The notes: generated by a model not told the origin, from the sequence alone. A stretch of 64,000 nucleotides of DNA from an uncultured Duncaniella sp. (GCA_910577335.1 CAJTMJ010000008.1:38679-102678); one strand, 5' to 3'; positions 1-9,111 are shown, numbered from the stretch's first letter. Numbers and translations: made by a program.

Positions 1-7
1 ACCACCT

Positions 8-1129
8 ATGGGACCAGCGAAATTATATGTACATGTGCCGTTCTGCCATTCAAAATGTGCCTATTGCGACTTTTATTCCACACCTCATGCCAAGTGGATG
101 GAGGGATATGTCGATGCGGCTATAAATGAATGGGAGAGCCGGAAGTATATGGCACCTGCGGGGGTTGATACCATATATCTTGGCGGTGGCACCCCCTCGT
201 CACTGCCTATGGCTCTGCTTGGGAAGCTGCTGTCGGCGTTGCCGGTCACAGATGACATAAGGGAGTTTACCATTGAGGCTAATCCTGAGGATGTGACGTC
301 GGAATGGGTGGGATTTATACGTGAACACACTGGTATTAACCGTGTCAGCATGGGTATACAGTCCTTTTCCGACACAGAATTGCGGTTGATTTCCCGCCGT
401 CACAGTGCAGCCGATGCCATAAGGGCATATAAGATGCTTCGTGCGGAGGGTATCGGGAATATAAGTTGCGATCTGATATACGGTTTGCCGGGACAGACAT
501 TGGATTCTTGGAAACAGTCGCTCGACACTCTGATTTCATTAGCCCCTGAACATATATCGGCTTATCTCCTGTCGTATGAAGAGGGGACAAGGCTTCACGC
601 CATGCTTTCCACCGGCAAGATAAAGGAGACTGACGAGGACACCATATATGATATGTATGGCTATATGTGTGATGCGCTCCGCTCTGCGGGCTACAACCAT
701 TATGAGATATCCAATTTCGCTCTCCCCGGTAAGGAGGCTGTGCATAATTCATCCTACTGGGATGGTTCGATATATATAGGTATAGGTCCGGGTGCATATT
801 CATGGGATGGTATTCATAGGATATATAATCCCTCGGATATTAAGAGATATATAGCGTCGGCAGGGGTGGATTTTGGCGTCACGGAGGATGAGACTGTAGA
901 TAATAGGTTTAACGACAATATAATGACAGCTCTGCGCACACGCAAGGGGTTGGATCTTAAAGCCCTTACTGAAGAGTACGGAGAGGGGATGGTTGATGAA
1001 ATGAAAGCCCAGCTTCCCCCATTGCTTGCTGAGGGACATCTATGTCTTTCTGACGGAAATATTCTCACTATCCCTGAAAAACACTGGCTAATTTCCAATT
1101 CAATACTCCTCCCTTTAATCAGAGTGTGA
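8..1129 (+). CDS. hemW: HemW-like radical SAM heme chaperone
   Basis: 373 aa, close to the family's usual length. The N-terminus carries the radical-SAM cluster motif CHSKCAYC (Cys13, Cys17, Cys20) followed by DF, the C-x3-C-x2-C-x-F form of the HemN/HemW family, then the GGGTPS glycine motif near residue 60. HemW proteins bind heme and deliver it to membrane respiratory enzymes; they are often misannotated as oxygen-independent coproporphyrinogen oxidase. The ATG lies seven bases into the window and the first residues already match the usual HemW beginning, so the gene looks complete. A terminator follows at 1188. The chaperone role is by family, not shown here. Confidence 0.9.
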   Translation: MGPAKLYVHVPFCHSKCAYCDFYSTPHAKWMEGYVDAAINEWESRKYMAPAGVDTIYLGGGTPSSLPMALLGKLLSALPVTDDIREFTIEANPEDVTSEWVGFIREHTGINRVSMGIQSFSDTELRLISRRHSAADAIRAYKMLRAEGIGNISCDLIYGLPGQTLDSWKQSLDTLISLAPEHISAYLLSYEEGTRLHAMLSTGKIKETDEDTIYDMYGYMCDALRSAGYNHYEISNFALPGKEAVHNSSYWDGSIYIGIGPGAYSWDGIHRIYNPSDIKRYIASAGVDFGVTEDETVDNRFNDNIMTALRTRKGLDLKALTEEYGEGMVDEMKAQLPPLLAEGHLCLSDGNILTIPEKHWLISNSILLPLIRV

Positions 1130-1187
1130 CTACTCGTTAGGGTGATAGGATAGTTTGTGTTGACATAATAATCGGAATTACGAAAGG

Positions 1188-1228
1188 CGGGAGGGTGTTG
1201 CCAAGCAGGGTACATCTTCCCGTTTTTT
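1188..1228 (+). terminator. Rho-independent terminator after hemW
   Basis: Arms CGGGAGGGTGT (1188-1198) and ACATCTTCCCG (1212-1222) pair over 11 positions with G-U pairs, followed by six T residues. The T-run overlaps the -33 element of the next promoter, so the hemW terminator and the glycosyltransferase promoter share sequence. Confidence 0.75.
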
Positions 1229-1256
1229 GAAATGTCGTATATTAGTATTACCTTTG
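1226..1256 (+). promoter_or_regulatory. Bacteroidetes-type promoter, possibly giving leaderless mRNA
   Basis: TTTG at 1226-1229, a 19-base spacer and TACCTTTG at 1249-1256 fit the Bacteroidetes -33/-7 consensus. The downstream ATG is at 1261, four bases after the -7 box, so the transcript would start at or next to the start codon. Confidence 0.65.
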
Positions 1257-1260
1257 AACC

Positions 1261-2046
1261 ATGAAATTGACATTGATAATAACCACATATAATTCTCCGT
1301 CATATTTGATGTTGACTTTGGAATCGGTGTTGCTTCAGAAAGTGATGCCCGATGAGGTGATAATAGCCGATGACGGATCGGGAGAGGAGACCCGGCAGCT
1401 GATAGATGAATATAAAAGGAAATTCCCTGTGGCGCTTCACCATGTGTGGCATCCCGACAAGGGATTCCGACTTGCCGCAATACGTAACAAGGCGATAGCC
1501 AAGGCGATGGGCGACTATATAGTGCAGATTGACGGCGACATAGTGATGCATCCGCTGTTTATATCCGACCATAAGTGTAATGCTCAGGAGGGGAGTTTTG
1601 TGTGTGGCTCACGGTCGTTTGTCAAGAAAGAGTATTCGGACAAGGCATTGGCAGAGGGGCGGTTCAGCTATAAGGAGCTTTTCCGAAACAGTAAAAACCG
1701 CATGAACGCTTTGCGCATCCCGATGCTCACACCTCTGTTTAAGCATAGCCGAGAGAAGGACAAGGTTACCATAAGGGGTTGCAATGTGGCATATTGGCGA
1801 AAAGACGCGTTGGCGATCAACGGTTTCAATGAGAATTTTAGAAACTGGGGGGATGAGGACTGCGACTTCTCCGTTCGGCTTTGTAACTTGGGTATCAGGA
1901 AGTTGTGGCTGAAATTCTCGGCTGTGGAATATCATATCTATCACGAAGAAAACAGCAAAGCTTGCGCATCACACAATCGTGAATTGATGCTTGAAGCCCT
2001 GCGCAACGGCACTACCCGTGTGCCGTGCGGAATTGTGAAGGATTAA
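1261..2046 (+). CDS. Glycosyltransferase family 2
   Basis: 261 aa. The protein opens directly with the GT-A nucleotide-binding fold (ITTYNSP, then ADDGSG at residues 36-41). It has a DGD metal/sugar-nucleotide motif at 91-93 and a WGDED motif at 196-200, the galactosyltransferase-type C-terminal acceptor motif. It should transfer a sugar from a nucleotide-sugar donor to a cytoplasmic acceptor, probably for lipopolysaccharide or capsule. No signal peptide or membrane segment is visible. A CpsB-type phosphatase follows 16 bases downstream, which fits a surface-polysaccharide role. Donor and acceptor cannot be told. Confidence 0.85.
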   Translation: MKLTLIITTYNSPSYLMLTLESVLLQKVMPDEVIIADDGSGEETRQLIDEYKRKFPVALHHVWHPDKGFRLAAIRNKAIAKAMGDYIVQIDGDIVMHPLFISDHKCNAQEGSFVCGSRSFVKKEYSDKALAEGRFSYKELFRNSKNRMNALRIPMLTPLFKHSREKDKVTIRGCNVAYWRKDALAINGFNENFRNWGDEDCDFSVRLCNLGIRKLWLKFSAVEYHIYHEENSKACASHNRELMLEALRNGTTRVPCGIVKD

Positions 2047-2062
2047 ACAACCTCTAAAGTGG

Positions 2063-2812
2063 ATGATTATGGAATTGTTTAGTATCTTTTCACGAAAGAA
2101 TGCCCCGATTCAGGTGCCGTATGTCACTGATGTACATTCGCATGTGTTGCCGGGTGTGGATGACGGCTCTCAGGATGTGGAATCGTCGATATACTTGCTT
2201 CGGAATATGCAGAAGTGGGGGATACGCCATGTCATAGCCACTCCGCATGTAGCTGAAGGGTTTCCGAATGACGAGGTGACACTTGATGCCGCTTTGGATC
2301 GGTTGCAGAAAGAGTTGGCTAAGACCGACCTGACTGTGACGGTGAGCCGCTCGTCGGAAAACCGTATTGATGACTTTTTCCGTCAGCAGCTACAGGCAGG
2401 GCTGATAAAAACCTATCCTAACAGCTATATATTGGTGGAGAATTCTTTTCTCCAAGAACCTTGGCAACTCGACCGCTTCCTGTTTGACCTCAAGGTCAAG
2501 GGGTATAACCCTATAATGGCACATCCGGAGAGGTTTTATTACTATCACCAGTCGCCCGAGCGTTATGATCAGCTGCACCGGGCAGGTAATCTGTTTCAGG
2601 TCAATCTGCTGTCGTTGGCAGGGGGGTATGGGAAGGATGAGAAAAAGGTAGCCGAAAGGCTTATAGAGAAGGGATATGTGGATTTTCTCGGAACTGACCT
2701 ACATTCCGAGCGGCATGTGGAGATAATAGACGCATATCTGCGGAGCAAGGATGCTCGCCGGCATTTCCAGATGCTGTCAGGAAAGTTGCTCAACGACAGG
2801 GTGTTCGAGTAG
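2063..2812 (+). CDS. CpsB/CapC-type PHP tyrosine phosphatase
   Basis: 249 aa PHP-domain metallophosphatase. Metal ligands are visible as DVHSHVLPGVDDG (HSH at residues 25-27), ATPH, AHPER and GTDLHSE. This is the CpsB/YwqE family, which dephosphorylates the tyrosine kinase controlling capsule or exopolysaccharide assembly. No cognate kinase lies in the window. The gene starts MIMELF, so the Met at 2069 is an alternative start. It converges on the barrel gene, with four bases between them. Family call is firm; target is inferred. Confidence 0.85.
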   Translation: MIMELFSIFSRKNAPIQVPYVTDVHSHVLPGVDDGSQDVESSIYLLRNMQKWGIRHVIATPHVAEGFPNDEVTLDAALDRLQKELAKTDLTVTVSRSSENRIDDFFRQQLQAGLIKTYPNSYILVENSFLQEPWQLDRFLFDLKVKGYNPIMAHPERFYYYHQSPERYDQLHRAGNLFQVNLLSLAGGYGKDEKKVAERLIEKGYVDFLGTDLHSERHVEIIDAYLRSKDARRHFQMLSGKLLNDRVFE

Positions 2813-2816
2813 ATGA

Positions 2817-5411
2817 TTAGCGAGTGAATGTGACGCTGAGCGTAATGCTGCGCGGACGCAGGCGGTAGGAGTAACTGTATTTGTCAAGCCCATTATAGAT
2901 AGAGTAGTAATAGCGGCGTGTGTCAAGCAGGTTATCGGCACGCAAGGCATATTTGAAGCTCTTGTGTTTGAAGCTTATCCCGGCGTCGAAGAGCGCTATG
3001 CTTTTGTGAGTGCCGTCAGACAGCTCTTTACGTATGAATTCGACACCGCCTGAGAGTTCCCAACCGGAGGCGGGATAAATGGATAGGCGCACATCGTTGG
3101 TGAGCATGTCGTAGGAGTCCCTTATACCTAAATAACGGCTGAATGTCTTGGAAAAGCTGCCGGTGTAGTTAAGCTCCATAAAGTTCCACGGGGCAAGAGT
3201 GATGCGGGGACCGAAGTTTAATGACTGACCGAAATATGAAATCAGTTTTTCCTGCTGCATCATCTCATTTTTGCTCCATGAGCCGCCGCCCGAGAGGGTG
3301 AATTTGCCGCCGATGGAGTTTACCTGTTTTGTCACTGACAGATAGGCGAAGGCTGCGTTTGAGTAATTGTCGCATGGGAGTCCGCTCACAGTCACGTCTG
3401 TCTCGGTGACATATTGCGAGCCGAGTATGTTTTGTTTGCGCCGGGTGTAGCTTACGGATGCGTTTGCAAACCAGAATTCAAACGGCTTCTTGTAATCGAA
3501 TCTCAACGAGGAATTAAATGTTTCGTTTTTAGCCAATATGCCTGATGCTGCCTTGCGGCTGCGATAGGAGGTCATGATGGGGGCTGTGAGGAGGTCGAGA
3601 ATGTCGCCGACTGAATGAGAGAGCGATGAATTGAATGACATGCTGAACTCCGGGGCGAAAATATATTTCAGCATTAGATTGGGTTGCAAATAAGGCAATG
3701 TGCTGTTCAGTTCCTTATCCGTGGCGTGATTGCGGGCTTTGAGCAGCATCATTCTCAGGGAGAGACTTCCCCTCAGTTCAAGGCTTTTGTCGGGGGCGAT
3801 ATACTCAAAGTAAGGTGATATGTAAACGTTAAATCGGTTGCCGGTCACATTGTTTATATCATCAGTGCCTGATAGGACGCTTCTGATATGGTCATTTTGG
3901 TAATCGGCACCTATAGGGAGTCCGAGCATTATACTGCGGAATTTATAGGTGGTTGCGCCTTCGAGTTTGGCGTTGAAACTGTGGCTGGAAAGTGACTGAA
4001 CTGCGGTCTGCGTTTCGGACATCTTATCCGATACCTGCAGGTCAGCCTCCGGCGACCGGTTGAAACCTACAAACGACCTTATATCCCATATCTTATTACC
4101 TGATTTCACTCTCCATGTGAATGAGTTGCCGAGGTCAACATCTCGCACGTTCGACCGCTGACGAAGGTCTCTGTCATTGTTGAGGGTCATGAGATTGTCC
4201 TCAGAGAAGCCGGCAGTGGCAGAGAGATAATAGCGCACGTATGTATTGTCGGAGTTGTTGGTATAGGTCAAATTCAGCGATGGCTTGTGAAGGCTTTTCA
4301 TGGGTGTGTTCTGTTCGTTGAACACCACCTCTTTGTCGCCGGCATAGTAGCGGCTCGTCTGTGAGTAGCTGTAGTCAGCAGCTGAGTATGAATAGGAAGT
4401 GTTCAGTTTCAGAGACATGTCGTCGTTTAATTTCTTCATGAAATTCAGGCTGACAAAACGGTCGCGGGGTGAGAGATAGCGGTTTTGTGAAACCGGGGGC
4501 GTGCTTCCTCCCAACGACCCGGCAGCCTTTTCGGCAAGGCTCTTTTTAGCCCCACCTTCAAATGACATGACAATAAAATCGGTATCAAAATCCCGTGAGA
4601 AGCTTTTGATGTTACCGGCTTTGGCTGTCATCATGGTCTGGAATGACGGGGTGAAGAGCATCCCCGTGCCGCCTAACTGATATAGCCATTTGCCGCCATA
4701 CCCCGCAGCGACATCAGAAGTGCCAACCGGTTTGAACTTCACTTTTGATTTTAGCTTTATATTCAGAGCCACATTGTCGCTCAACCGTCCACGATCAATC
4801 TTTGCGTCGTGGTGATTGCTTATGACCTGCACGTCAGTCACATAGTCTGCAGGTAGATTGCGGGTGGCAAGATTGTATTTACCGCCGAGCATATTCATCC
4901 CTTCAATATAAAAGTTGTTGATACCTTTCCCTTGGTAGTTGATTTTGCCTGACTTTTCCACATCGATGCCCGGAAGCTTCTTTAATCCGTCTTCCAAAGT
5001 CACATCGCTTTTACCGAGATAGGAGGAGAGATTGTAGATGAGCGTGTCGCCCAAGATGTTGATTTTGGGAGCTTCCACCTTCACCTCACGTAAAGTTCGG
5101 GTGTCGGCGCATAGCCGGAAATCGATCTCTGCGTCACGGTTGGCTATCGTCCGTTCGTGCTTGGAGTAGCCGATGCATTGTATTTCGATGCGCAAACTGT
5201 CGGATGTCAGCTTGGGTATGCGCAGTTTATATCCGCCGTCTGATTTGGCGGTGCCAAATGATTTTAATTTGCCTGCCGAGTATACCTTTAATACAGCTCC
5301 CGGCAATGGCTCAGCGTTGGCGTTGTCGCGCACATGACCTGTGACGGTTATCTGTGCGACAGCCGACAATGAGATTACTCCCGAAAGCAAAAAGAGGAGC
5401 AGGCATTTCAT
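2817..5411 (-). CDS. TonB-receptor-like outer membrane beta-barrel paired with GLPGLI
   Basis: 864 aa. A signal peptide (residues 1 to about 19) is followed by a carboxypeptidase-regulatory-like beta-sandwich (about 20-105), a plug-like region (about 110-210, with DVTLEDGLKKLPGI) and a long beta-barrel ending in aromatic-rich strands. This is the CarboxypepD_reg plus OMP barrel family of Bacteroidetes. It is the second gene after the GLPGLI gene, three bases away, and the pair very probably forms one operon. The substrate is unknown; such pairs are often tied to metal, peptide or stress responses. A short plug and no TonB box I can point to make true TonB-dependent transport unproven. Confidence 0.8.
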   Translation of the reverse strand: MKCLLLFLLSGVISLSAVAQITVTGHVRDNANAEPLPGAVLKVYSAGKLKSFGTAKSDGGYKLRIPKLTSDSLRIEIQCIGYSKHERTIANRDAEIDFRLCADTRTLREVKVEAPKINILGDTLIYNLSSYLGKSDVTLEDGLKKLPGIDVEKSGKINYQGKGINNFYIEGMNMLGGKYNLATRNLPADYVTDVQVISNHHDAKIDRGRLSDNVALNIKLKSKVKFKPVGTSDVAAGYGGKWLYQLGGTGMLFTPSFQTMMTAKAGNIKSFSRDFDTDFIVMSFEGGAKKSLAEKAAGSLGGSTPPVSQNRYLSPRDRFVSLNFMKKLNDDMSLKLNTSYSYSAADYSYSQTSRYYAGDKEVVFNEQNTPMKSLHKPSLNLTYTNNSDNTYVRYYLSATAGFSEDNLMTLNNDRDLRQRSNVRDVDLGNSFTWRVKSGNKIWDIRSFVGFNRSPEADLQVSDKMSETQTAVQSLSSHSFNAKLEGATTYKFRSIMLGLPIGADYQNDHIRSVLSGTDDINNVTGNRFNVYISPYFEYIAPDKSLELRGSLSLRMMLLKARNHATDKELNSTLPYLQPNLMLKYIFAPEFSMSFNSSLSHSVGDILDLLTAPIMTSYRSRKAASGILAKNETFNSSLRFDYKKPFEFWFANASVSYTRRKQNILGSQYVTETDVTVSGLPCDNYSNAAFAYLSVTKQVNSIGGKFTLSGGGSWSKNEMMQQEKLISYFGQSLNFGPRITLAPWNFMELNYTGSFSKTFSRYLGIRDSYDMLTNDVRLSIYPASGWELSGGVEFIRKELSDGTHKSIALFDAGISFKHKSFKYALRADNLLDTRRYYYSIYNGLDKYSYSYRLRPRSITLSVTFTR

Positions 5412-5414
5412 CTT

Positions 5415-6329
5415 TTATTTAAGCTCGATAGGGGTATATCCGTTTTTGCGTTGAATCAAAGGCACACCGTTTATCCTTATCTCGCCATCTTTAAGTACAT
5501 CCACGCTTGTTATGGATTCTACCGGGACACGATGCATCGGGTCTACCTCGAAATAATTTTTTGCGCTGACAAATTTGTCACGGTCAGTGCGCTGGATATT
5601 GGTGTTCTGCACTTTCACTATCGCATCGTCAGCCTTGGATAATGAAGTGGCAGTGAAGGTATGGATATTGTCATCGTCGGTCACTTTAATTATCAGACCG
5701 GGGAGACCTGCGAATTTCCACGGTCCGTAGCTCACAGGGATTTCCTCGGTGAACCAAGCTGTCCATTTACGTCCGCCGTACTCACATGTGGCTTTAATGC
5801 AGGGATAAGTACTTACCGTGAGGGTGTCTTCTGTGATTTCCCACTCAAACGGAGCAAAATCCTCGGCATACTCCACGTAGTTAGGCACTATAATGTCTGT
5901 GTAAGTGGTTTTGCCCTCAGGGTAATTCTGAAACACCTCTCCGGAGAAGAAAAATTCGCTTTTGGCACGGTCGTTTGCCAATTTCTCTATGGTTTCTATC
6001 GGGGCATTTGGGATTGCCGCGATAGAATCAGCTCTGTAAGACGCCATATCGGTAAACTTGGCAACAGAGGGATTGAACTGCAGAATGGTGGCGTATTCCT
6101 CGTTCACAGTTTCACCGTTTTTCTTTGTTGCCACTACATCGTACCTGTAAATACATTCATATTCGGCTTTCCCAAGGCGGTCATACCCCTTGACTGTAGG
6201 AGTCTTTTTCATAACGCCTGCTGAGGATCCGTAGCCTGTGACTTGTAAGTCTCCGCTGTTGACTGTCTGGGAGAATGTGGAAGGGATAGCAGCTGATAAG
6301 AGCAGCGAAACTATGAAGAAATGTTTCAT
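5415..6329 (-). CDS. GLPGLI family protein
   Basis: About 304 aa from the ATG at 6329; a longer reading from 6359 adds ten residues before the signal peptide MKHFFIVSLLLSAAIP and is less likely because the promoter's -7 box lies at 6357-6364. The family signature AGLPGLIIKV is present in the second half. GLPGLI proteins are secreted Bacteroidetes proteins of unknown biochemical role, usually next to an outer-membrane barrel, as here. The promoter resembles that of the nearby blaI gene, so a role in a BlaI-controlled envelope response is inferred. Confidence 0.85.
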   Translation of the reverse strand: MKHFFIVSLLLSAAIPSTFSQTVNSGDLQVTGYGSSAGVMKKTPTVKGYDRLGKAEYECIYRYDVVATKKNGETVNEEYATILQFNPSVAKFTDMASYRADSIAAIPNAPIETIEKLANDRAKSEFFFSGEVFQNYPEGKTTYTDIIVPNYVEYAEDFAPFEWEITEDTLTVSTYPCIKATCEYGGRKWTAWFTEEIPVSYGPWKFAGLPGLIIKVTDDDNIHTFTATSLSKADDAIVKVQNTNIQRTDRDKFVSAKNYFEVDPMHRVPVESITSVDVLKDGEIRINGVPLIQRKNGYTPIELK

Positions 6330-6356
6330 TTTAATGATTGGTAAAGGATTGATATG

Positions 6357-6394
6357 CAAAGATACACAACTATTTTGAAACAGTTGTGTATCTT
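6357..6394 (-). promoter_or_regulatory. GLPGLI promoter with overlapping inverted repeat
   Basis: On the minus strand TATCTTTG (plus 6357-6364) is a good -7 box 28 bases before the GLPGLI start. It sits in a perfect inverted repeat whose arms are AAAGATACACAACT (6359-6372) and AGTTGTGTATCTTT, with a 10-base loop. The layout TAGTT..TATCTTTGCA..TATCAA also occurs at the blaI promoter. The repeat may be a BlaI operator, or could act as a terminator for the upstream blaR-like gene; both readings are inference. Confidence 0.5.
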
Positions 6395-6444
6395 TTATTG
6401 GTTTAGTTTTTTTGTGTATTTTTAAGCTTTTTTATAAAAGGCTT

Positions 6445-8385
6445 TTATGGTTTTGCAGTCGCAGGGGTTGCCGCTTGCTGATCAGTGTTGCTTTTTGGGG
6501 TATTATCAGTAATTTTAAATGATATCGGTAATGTATACCATACATTCACAGCTTGTCCGTTCAACATGCCCGGGGTGAAAGCAGGTAATGTTTTGATGAC
6601 TCTCACGGCTTCTGCGTCAAGAGCCGGATCCTTACCTCTTATGACTTTGACATCGCCAATAGAGCCGTTGCTCCTGACTACAAACTGCACGATGACACGA
6701 CCTTGGATGTTGGCATCAAAAGCAGTTTTAGGATAACGGATATTATTGGAAACAAATTCCATCAGAGCCCTTTCGCCACCGGGGAACTGGGGCTTTTGTT
6801 CTACCACATCAAAAACCTTGTCATCTGAATCAGCTGCCGGTACCGGAGCTGCGGGTGCAGTTGCCTGAGTGCTTTCGGGCTTTTTAGCGTTATCATTTCC
6901 CATTGTCTTAAAAGATATGGGTAAGGTATACCATACATTAACGGGCTTGCCGTCAACCTTTCCGGGGGTGAATTTGGGAAGTGACTTTATTACTCTCACA
7001 GCTTCTTGGTCAAGGAGTTCATTCTTGCCACGGATTATCTTAGTCTGACCGATCGAACCGTCTTTTGTTACGACGAACTGCACGATGACACGACCCTGAA
7101 TGTTAGCGTCCTTAGCTTCCTTAGGATATTGGACGTTATTCGCTATGTATTCCATAAGTGACTTTTCACCACCGGGGAATTGAGGCTTTTCATCGCAAAT
7201 AGTGTAAATATCATCGTCAGAAGCGGCTTTAGCGTCAGATGGTTGGTCGGCTGCTATTAGTTCAGGCTCGCTGACCATAATAATGGAGCCGCGATTATCA
7301 TCTTTGGGTGTTTCTTCCGAAGCTTCTGCGGGAGCTTCTTCTAAAGAAGTTTCTTTTACGGCTGATTGCTCATCCGAAATATTTTCATTATTTTTGTAAC
7401 CGATAACGACTGACTCATCTGTGGCGGTCACTTCGTCGGTAGATTCCGTGTCAGGAATGATATAGGCTGAGGAGGTGTCAGACAATAGAGCTGCCACAGC
7501 CGGAATATCGGTCACGAATAGTGCCACGGCACATGCCGGTACTAAAGCAAGTCCGCGAAGACGGCGGAGATGCGATGTTTTTGAATTGTACATCATGGTG
7601 ATACGTTTTTTAAGTTTGCTATGATTCAGGCTGTTGGCAAGTGACGGGAATCTCGCGCCAACAGCCTTTTTAATAAGTAACATCTGGTAATCTCTGGCAT
7701 TAACGCCGGCATCGATAACGGCGTAGTCAGCCTGATATTCATGTACAGATTTCAGTTCCTCACGCATCAGCCATGCCGCGGGGTTGTACCACTGCAATAT
7801 ACCTACTGCCTGCGCAAGCAGCAGGTCAATCCAATGGCAAAGACGCAGATGCTGAAGTTCGTGAGTAAGGATCATCTGACCGCTTTCCTCCCAGTCGCTG
7901 CGGCTCATCACCACGTAACGGCACCAGCTGAATGGGGCAATGCTTGTGTCAGATATAAGAACCAATGTGTAGCCCTCGATTTCTCTTTTCTCACCCTGAC
8001 GAATCACACGATATAGACGAATCCCTATCCATAAGGTATGGATCATCACTATGACCATACCTGCGAGGTATATGCCTAATATGGCAGTGAGATAGAATGG
8101 CTGCCGTATGTCGGGCAGTTCAGTCATCTCAAATGTCACGGGTGTGTCGTCAATCTCCAGTTCCGGTATTGCCATAGGCCTGTCGATCGCCACGGCATTG
8201 TCTGACAACATACCGCTGAACAATGCGACGGCAGGTAGAGCTGTCAATGCTGCTGTGTAGATTAGCCAAAGAGCTATACGGTTGAACCAATGTTGGTTTT
8301 CACCGGCAAGCACCCACTTGTAGCAAAGATACAGCAATGCCAGTATGATACCGGAATAGAGAGAGAAGGAGAAAAGGGCACCCAT
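6445..8385 (-). CDS. BlaR1-like M56 metallopeptidase with two TonB C-terminal domains
   Basis: 646 aa. Several N-terminal membrane segments (about 5-25, 40-60, 98-120) flank an M56 peptidase domain with zinc motif HELQH at 175-179. A further membrane segment lies near 275-300. A Glu/Ser/Thr-rich linker then leads to two tandem TonB C-terminal domains (about 395-490 and 535-630), both containing ANIQGRVIVQFVV and VNVWYTLPISFK. M56 sensors cleave a BlaI-type repressor in response to envelope signals. The TonB domains suggest contact with an outer-membrane receptor. It follows blaI by five bases. The beta-lactam sensor domain of BlaR1 is absent, so the signal is probably not a beta-lactam. Confidence 0.88.
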   Translation of the reverse strand: MGALFSFSLYSGIILALLYLCYKWVLAGENQHWFNRIALWLIYTAALTALPAVALFSGMLSDNAVAIDRPMAIPELEIDDTPVTFEMTELPDIRQPFYLTAILGIYLAGMVIVMIHTLWIGIRLYRVIRQGEKREIEGYTLVLISDTSIAPFSWCRYVVMSRSDWEESGQMILTHELQHLRLCHWIDLLLAQAVGILQWYNPAAWLMREELKSVHEYQADYAVIDAGVNARDYQMLLIKKAVGARFPSLANSLNHSKLKKRITMMYNSKTSHLRRLRGLALVPACAVALFVTDIPAVAALLSDTSSAYIIPDTESTDEVTATDESVVIGYKNNENISDEQSAVKETSLEEAPAEASEETPKDDNRGSIIMVSEPELIAADQPSDAKAASDDDIYTICDEKPQFPGGEKSLMEYIANNVQYPKEAKDANIQGRVIVQFVVTKDGSIGQTKIIRGKNELLDQEAVRVIKSLPKFTPGKVDGKPVNVWYTLPISFKTMGNDNAKKPESTQATAPAAPVPAADSDDKVFDVVEQKPQFPGGERALMEFVSNNIRYPKTAFDANIQGRVIVQFVVRSNGSIGDVKVIRGKDPALDAEAVRVIKTLPAFTPGMLNGQAVNVWYTLPISFKITDNTPKSNTDQQAATPATAKP

Positions 8386-8390
8386 GAGAA

Positions 8391-8777
8391 TTATGATTTG
8401 GAGTTTTTGTTTTCGATATAGTCGATTATTTCACGCAGCTCGTCCACAGAGATTTTTTCCTCTTCGGCGAGTGCTGAAACCGCGCTCTTGTAGGAGCTGT
8501 TGAAGAAGTTGGTGACGAGGGCAGCCAATGATTTCTTTTGGAAATCTTCCTTGGGGGTGATGGCATAGAAACGATGAGAGGTGTTGACCACATCATGACC
8601 TACGTGACCTTTGTCTTCAAGGATGCGCACAAGTGTGGCAAGAGTGTTGAAGTGAGGTTTAGGCTCCGGATAAAGTGCCACAAGTTCTCTCACGTACAAT
8701 GGACCGTTTGTCCAAAGAAGCTGCATGATTGGCAACTCTTTCTCTGTAAGCAATTGTCTTTTACGTCCTGCTTTCAT
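8391..8777 (-). CDS. BlaI/MecI/CopY family transcriptional repressor
   Basis: 128 aa, the family's normal size. The N-terminal winged helix (about 10-75, LTEKELPIMQLLWTNGPLYV and TLATLVRILEDKGHVGH) is followed by a short helical dimerisation tail. Family members bind dyads over their own promoter and are cleaved when the partner M56 protease is activated. It is first in a two-gene operon with that protease. Its promoter is framed by TTAGTT elements that could be its operators, and similar elements precede the GLPGLI gene. Family call is firm; targets are inferred. Confidence 0.92.
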   Translation of the reverse strand: MKAGRKRQLLTEKELPIMQLLWTNGPLYVRELVALYPEPKPHFNTLATLVRILEDKGHVGHDVVNTSHRFYAITPKEDFQKKSLAALVTNFFNSSYKSAVSALAEEEKISVDELREIIDYIENKNSKS

Positions 8778-8824
8778 TTTGAATCGAATTATATTAAACG
8801 TTTAATTAATGTGATTTTTGTTTT

Positions 8825-8872
8825 TTAGTTGATACTGCAAAGATATAACTAATGTTTTAATATTGCAACTAA
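8825..8872 (-). promoter_or_regulatory. blaI promoter with TTAGTT operator-like repeats
   Basis: Minus-strand -7 box TATCTTTG lies at 8838-8845, and a TTG at 8866-8868 lies 20 bases upstream. TTAGTT elements occur at 8866-8872 and 8847-8852 on the minus strand and inverted at 8825-8831. The last two frame the -7 box symmetrically, as expected for autorepression by BlaI. A related AT-rich dyad (TAGTTAATTAGT) lies just beyond at about 8898-8909. The rest of the 334-base gap to the next gene holds only the promoter at 9026. Confidence 0.55.
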
Positions 8873-9025
8873 CCGATTCGTCTTATTTTGTTAAAAATAG
8901 TTAATTAGTAAAATGGACGAGAATTATATTTTTCTACCATGCCGTTATTAGGTCAGGATAGATGTCAAACGTTAAAATCAGCGGTAAAATGCAGGAATGA
9001 TAGTGTGGGAATAGAAACTTTTGCG

Positions 9026-9033
9026 TAACTTTG
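9026..9033 (+). promoter_or_regulatory. -7 box for the PurF-like gene
   Basis: TAACTTTG matches the Bacteroidetes -7 consensus TAnnTTTG, 78 bases before the ATG at 9112. The -33 element is weak. Confidence 0.5.
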
Positions 9034-9111
9034 CAGCCATTATCAGGAAGGTGATATTTCTCGATCATTATCCACAAATCACATTATACACTATACCAAT
9101 AGATTCCACTT

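Noticed and set aside
5661..6224. A 187-codon plus-strand frame opposite the GLPGLI gene.
   Set aside because: Antisense to a clear family member with its signature motif; composition is that of a shadow frame.
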